Notes under the pieces: model-generated
The model's input: the letters and a program-made list of their open reading frames with translations, nothing else
What the model was told of the DNA's origin: nothing
Database searches by the model: none
Shown here: piece by piece, positions 59,853-64,000 of the stretch
Position numbering within the stretch: the stretch's first letter is position 1
Layout: each line of letters starts with the position of its first letter
Position numbers and translations under genes: made by a program
Source of the DNA: Tranzscheliella williamsii
Lineage: Eukaryota; Basidiomycota; Ustilaginomycetes; Ustilaginales; Ustilaginaceae
Direction of reading: 5' to 3'
NCBI GenBank assembly: GCA_023212725.1
Contig: JALBYF010000066.1
Location: 1-64,000 of the forward strand
Length of the DNA: 64,000 nt

Positions 59853-62800
59853 TTAGGGTGTAACCCCGGCGGCTGCACAGAGCTCCTTGTACTCGGCAGA
59901 CTGTTTGCAGAGATCCTTGAAGTACGCTGACCCATCCGTATCAGGTTTTGACAGCAATCTGTGTAAACGGACGAGCAGGCACTTGTTAGTTCTTGCTGCT
60001 ACGAGATGACATCTGGCCGGAGGTTGGACTTACTCCTTTGGACTACCCAGTTCAACCAGCTTGCCTTCCTGCATGACGAGCACCCTGTCATAGTCTATTA
60101 CGCTGCGCAGGCGATGCGCTATGCAGATGACGATACAGCCGTGCATAGCGGTGCGGATGACTCGCTGTATCATCGCATCGGTCTGCATGTCGGTCGATGA
60201 TGTCGCCTCGTCTAGGATCAATATTCTTGTTGAACGAAGCAAGCTGTTCGGCCCGACAAAAAACATAAAGATCCGTGAGGCGATATCAGTAAGAAAAGAT
60301 CGAGACTCAGCAGCCGAAGCGTCATTAGTACCTACGATCGAGCTAGAGAGATCAATTGCGCCTGACCTGCAGAGAAGTTGGCACCTCCTGAAGAGACCGG
60401 CGTATCCAGTCGCAAACGCATACTGCCATTCTCGTTTCCTGAGGATTTGGAGTTACCGCTCACCTCGGCCTCGGCATCAGAAACATCGATGAGGTGATCT
60501 TGCCCACCGCTGCTACGCAACTGGGGTGGAGAGAAGAGATCTACCTTCCTGAGTGCGTTGGCAATTTCCTCGTCACTGTGCTCTTTGAACGGGTCAAGGT
60601 TGTCCCTGATAGTGCCGGAGAAGAGGACGGGATCTTGCATGACGATGCTCAACCTTTTTCGAAGCTCTCGAAGAGGTATCGTCTTAATGTCGATGCCGTC
60701 GATCACGATCTTACCCGCCCGCAGCTCGACAGCCCGGAAGAGGCTCGAGGCTAAGCTACTCTTCCCGCTTCCGGTGCGACCAATGATGCCGACCTTCTCA
60801 CCCGGCCTAATTTCGAAGCTAACGCCCCTAAGCACGTCCGGTAGGTTTGGTGCATACCGCAGACTGACATCATCAAACACGATGCCGCCACCTGAGGAGG
60901 GCCATGCAGAGGGTGGTAAGCTGTGGTCGTAGCGAGAGACAATATCGTTGTTCTCCTCCCGTTCCATTGTCTGGTATTCTGCGACCCGCTCGAGAGAATT
61001 GAAGCTATTGGCCAAATTCTTGAAGTCGTTGATGAGGTAGTATGCAAGCTGACAAAGCAACTGGGCAGATGAAAGCGCAAGGCCGGCGGAACCAGGCGAT
61101 ACAGCTCCGGAAAGAGCAAGGAGGGTTACGACGAAGACTGACACTCCTCCAAGGATCTGAGTTCGGAAACTGAGCCAGACTTCCATGGTGCAGACCGCCC
61201 ACCAGAGCGACTGATAGAGGTCGACGGCGTCCAACAGTGATTCCAACATGCGTGGCTCCGCCCCAAAAGCCCGAATTGTCATTATACCAGACAAGGCTTG
61301 CTGGAAGTGACCGTAGATGGGGGAGGTGCTTGTGGCCTCAATGCGCTGCATGTCTCGGGTGCAGGCCAGGAAGCCGCCGACAAGCCAGGGGAGTAGTAAG
61401 ATGAGGGCAACTGTAGGGATAAGGAATGACGGAACGATGACCACGCAGATGATGAAGTAGGCAGATATTGAAAAGGCGTTGCTGAAGAGATTCATGAGCG
61501 ACTGCGGCAATATGTTGTCGATGCAGTCCATGTCAGTACCGAATCGATTCATGATGCGCCCGGAGGGAGTGACATCGAACCATCGAAGAGGGGCTCGTAC
61601 TACGTTCCCGAGCAGCGTGGTGAACAGAGTCTGAGAGGCTTGAATCGAAGCTACGTAGAAGCAGACCGCGCGGAGGCTGTTGAAGCAGATGACCAGCAGT
61701 CCTGCTAAGCCATACACAGTGAGATAAAATTCCGCATGCCCGTTTGCTGGGGGCAAACGGAATGGGAACTTCGTGAACAGCGCTGTTACTGCGTTACGCG
61801 CTTCCATGCCAACGTCGCTATACGATTCACCCCATACCTTCAGCCAATATTGCCCGAAAGAATCAGCTAGACGTAATAGTAGCAAAAATAGCAATAGCAG
61901 AGCCCAGATGCCTTGAGAAGAGGCTTGCAAATACGTTTTATAGAAAATCCAGCTGACCGCTCCTTCTCTTCGCTTTTCTTCCTCGTATAGCAGCTTCGGT
62001 GTATGAGACCCTGAAACTGTCTCGTTCGAAAAGGATTTGACATCCTTCCGTTCTCGATCCGAGCGCAAGTCTCCCGAATCACTTTCTCGATGAGCATCTT
62101 CTGCCTTGAGATTGGTATCCTCGCCGCTGGAGTGCAACGATGAAGTATGGCTATGGGAACTTGAGAGAAGACCTAGATGCTGTAGCTCAGAAGGTGAGCC
62201 TTGATGGGTGATCCTTCCGTCTCGCATGTGCAGGACCAAAGCTGCAACATCCAGAAGAAGATGCGCGTGATGCGTTGCGATAATGATTCTGCGGCCCTTG
62301 GCAATCGGTCCCTTGAGAGCGTGTCTGACAATGTGGTTTTGCACGCGGGTGTCAACAGCGGACAGCACATCGTCAAGCAAGACTGTATCTGAGTGAGCAT
62401 ATAACGCTCTCGCAAGACAGATTCTGGCCTTCTGCCCTCCGGATACTGTATGAGACCCGATCCTAGTTTGGTCACCGTCTTCCATTGCTGCGACGTCGTC
62501 TTGAAGGGCGCAAGCGTGAATGCACAAATCATATCTTCCCTGGTCGAATGGCGTGTCAAAAGTGATGTTCTCCCGTATGGATTTGCCTGCTTCCAGCCAA
62601 GGCAACTGGCTGGCAAAGCTTAGGCAACTCTTTCCACTCCGGTCGAACTTTGTTCGTTTAACACTGTTGGCGGATAGCTCGAGCATTTCGCCCAGCAGAG
62701 CCGCTAACAGACTGCTCTTTCCTGACCCTGTCGGGCCGATTACAATGCTGACCTTGCCTGCCGGAAAGTTGACTGTAATGTTATCGAGTCGGAAATCATC

Positions 62801-64000
62801 CCTGCGGTCTCTGGTAGAGTGTTCGTCGCTGGCATTGCCAGATGTCTGAGAGCTAAGTTGCCTGAATTCGGACGGCTTGTGCCATTGGAAACATCCTTCG
62901 TGAATGGCAAAGTCGTCCACCCTCTCGTTGTTCGCTGGGAGGTCAGCAGGACAGTCCTTATATGAGCCTGGCTGGGAGCCTATCGACCATCGCTTCGACA
63001 ATTGACTGATGCTTTCGTCGACTTCTTCTTCAGTCAGGAATGCTTCTAGCCGCTGTACGCTGACTAACGCGATTAGACCGCCCATCAAGAAGCCTGGGAT
63101 GGCATTAAGGGGCGGACGTATCATTGTGAAAAGCGCCATGGCTGTAAACGCGGTCGCGATTGTGAGTTCCTCCTTTGCCACCTTCACATAGAAGAAGAAG
63201 CTGACAAGAGTGACCATGACCGGAATTGTGGTCCATAACAATTCGAAGAGGAAGGTCATCACTCGAGACCAGATAAGCTTGAGGATTTCGGTACGTCGAG
63301 CCTCGGCAACACGTTGCTCCCATTGGTCCTCGACCCCCTGAATCTTGACAAAGCGCATGGCATTGATGAGTTCGGTCATGAGACTCATCCTTTGGTCTCT
63401 GGCCTGGCTATATTCTTTTTGCTTTTTGACCGCAATCTCGCCCCAGAGATAGTTTATGGGGACAGCGGCAACCAAAATCGCGAAGCCAACAAGCGCACTC
63501 CAACCCATCAGCTTGTACAGGAAGATGGCAGCTATTGTCACTTCGAAGGGCGCTCCGTAGAGTTGATGGAGGTCACATCCCATGCGTAGCAAGATATTGA
63601 CGTCACTCGCCATCATGTTGACGATCTTGCCCACGTCTGCTCCTTGCGCGCGTTCTCGAGCCTCGATCGATGCGGCGACCTTCTGCCTTCGTGTTTCTGC
63701 GATCTTACTTCTTCGTCCAAATGAGCGTAGTGAGTCAAACGATATTTTCTTAAGGTTCAACCCCTTCAGTGAGCCGGTCCAACTCGAACGTTCACTGTCG
63801 CTATATCTGTTTCTCTCCCGGATTCTCAAGTCGTCTGTAGGAGGCCTGAGGAGACCGTCGTTGGCGACAGCTTCGGGTGACTGGCGCCGCGTGTCTTCTT
63901 CGGTTTGCGGCATCGCAGGTGAAGAGGAAGCCGTTGTTGGCTGCGAGTCTTCATCCGGCGTTTGCTCCTGGTCTAAATTTGTATCATCAGCATCTTGAGC
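59853..64000 (-). CDS. ABCC (MRP/Ybt1-like) ABC transporter, N-terminal part beyond right edge
   Basis: Full-type ABC exporter of the MRP (ABCC) subfamily, probably vacuolar or plasma-membrane conjugate export. Exons read leftwards: 60336-64000 (open at the edge), 60034-60243 and 59853-59958. The introns are GTAGGT...CAG (92 bp) and GTAAGT...CAG (75 bp). In the window: a hydrophilic linker inside the first membrane domain, then the conserved GADVGKIVNMMASDVNILL. NBD1 has GPTGSGKSSLLAALLGEM, VSGGQKARICLARALYA and VLLDDVLSAVD. A Ser-rich linker and a second membrane domain with DMDCIDNILPQSL follow. NBD2 has GRTGSGKSSLASSLFRA, FSAGQAQLISLARSLLRS (completed by the first splice) and ILILDEATSSTD. 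The final exon ends in KELCAAAGVTP. The linker length before the GADVGKIVN motif resembles Ybt1/Vmr1-type proteins. The start is not in the window. Confidence 0.93.

Noticed and set aside
1..64000. CRISPR arrays, rRNA genes, telomeric TTAGGG arrays, bacterial-type operons.
   Set aside because: None seen; the window is eukaryotic nuclear DNA without such structures.

Overview
The window reads as nuclear DNA of a basidiomycete fungus, most likely a smut-type fungus (Ustilaginomycotina). The evidence is GC-rich, intron-poor genes with canonical GTRNGT...YAG introns, a typical fungal housekeeping set, a BRCT-Myb-RCT Rap1, a shugoshin, and low-complexity acidic or glutamine-rich insertions. The lineage is an inference from gene style and recall; no search was run.

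Layout. At 0-6.1 kb lie a pogo/CENP-B-type DDE transposase (-), the RNA polymerase III subunit RPC11 (+, three exons) and a large NTPase-plus-nuclease-like protein, copy A (-). At 6.9-36.5 kb is a dense, conserved block: a TANGO2/NRDE protein, ribosomal protein eS19, a coiled-coil Q-rich protein, the ribosome-biogenesis helicase Dhr1/DHX37, a hotdog thioesterase, a DapA-family aldolase, a mitochondrial Ind1/NUBPL-like ATPase, DNA ligase I, a giant Ser/Thr kinase and a mitochondrial HAD hydrolase of the HDHD5 family. At 36.5-45.3 kb is an accessory-looking, gene-poor block: a probable small secreted protein whose signal peptide sits in another frame from its main ORF, a broken-looking membrane protein locus, the second NTPase-nuclease paralogue (copy B, -), a hairpin element and degenerate sequence that may be a retroelement relic. 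At 45.3-64 kb housekeeping genes return: an MFS monocarboxylate-type transporter, splicing factor SF3B4/Hsh49, EMC6, shugoshin, Rap1, exosome subunit RRP4 and an ABCC-type transporter cut by the right edge.

How the genes relate. There are no operons; most neighbours are divergent or convergent. Notable divergent pairs are shugoshin/Rap1 (centromere cohesion and telomere protection), Ind1-like/DNA ligase I, and the MFS carrier/SF3B4. RPC11, eS19, Dhr1, SF3B4 and RRP4 serve transcription, ribosome assembly and RNA processing.

The most promising undescribed biology is the pair of intronless, intact, strongly similar proteins at 2869-6036 and 39593-42871. Each joins a variant P-loop NTPase to a C-terminal PD-(D/E)xK-like core (D-hydrophobic-hydrophobic-I-P-V ... 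V-Q-T-K-N). This looks like a large uncharacterised basidiomycete family resembling the NTPase-REase modules of Crinkler/RHS-type proteins. The candidate secreted protein at 37395-37921 and an Ind1-like protein lacking the usual CxxC motif are the next most interesting points.
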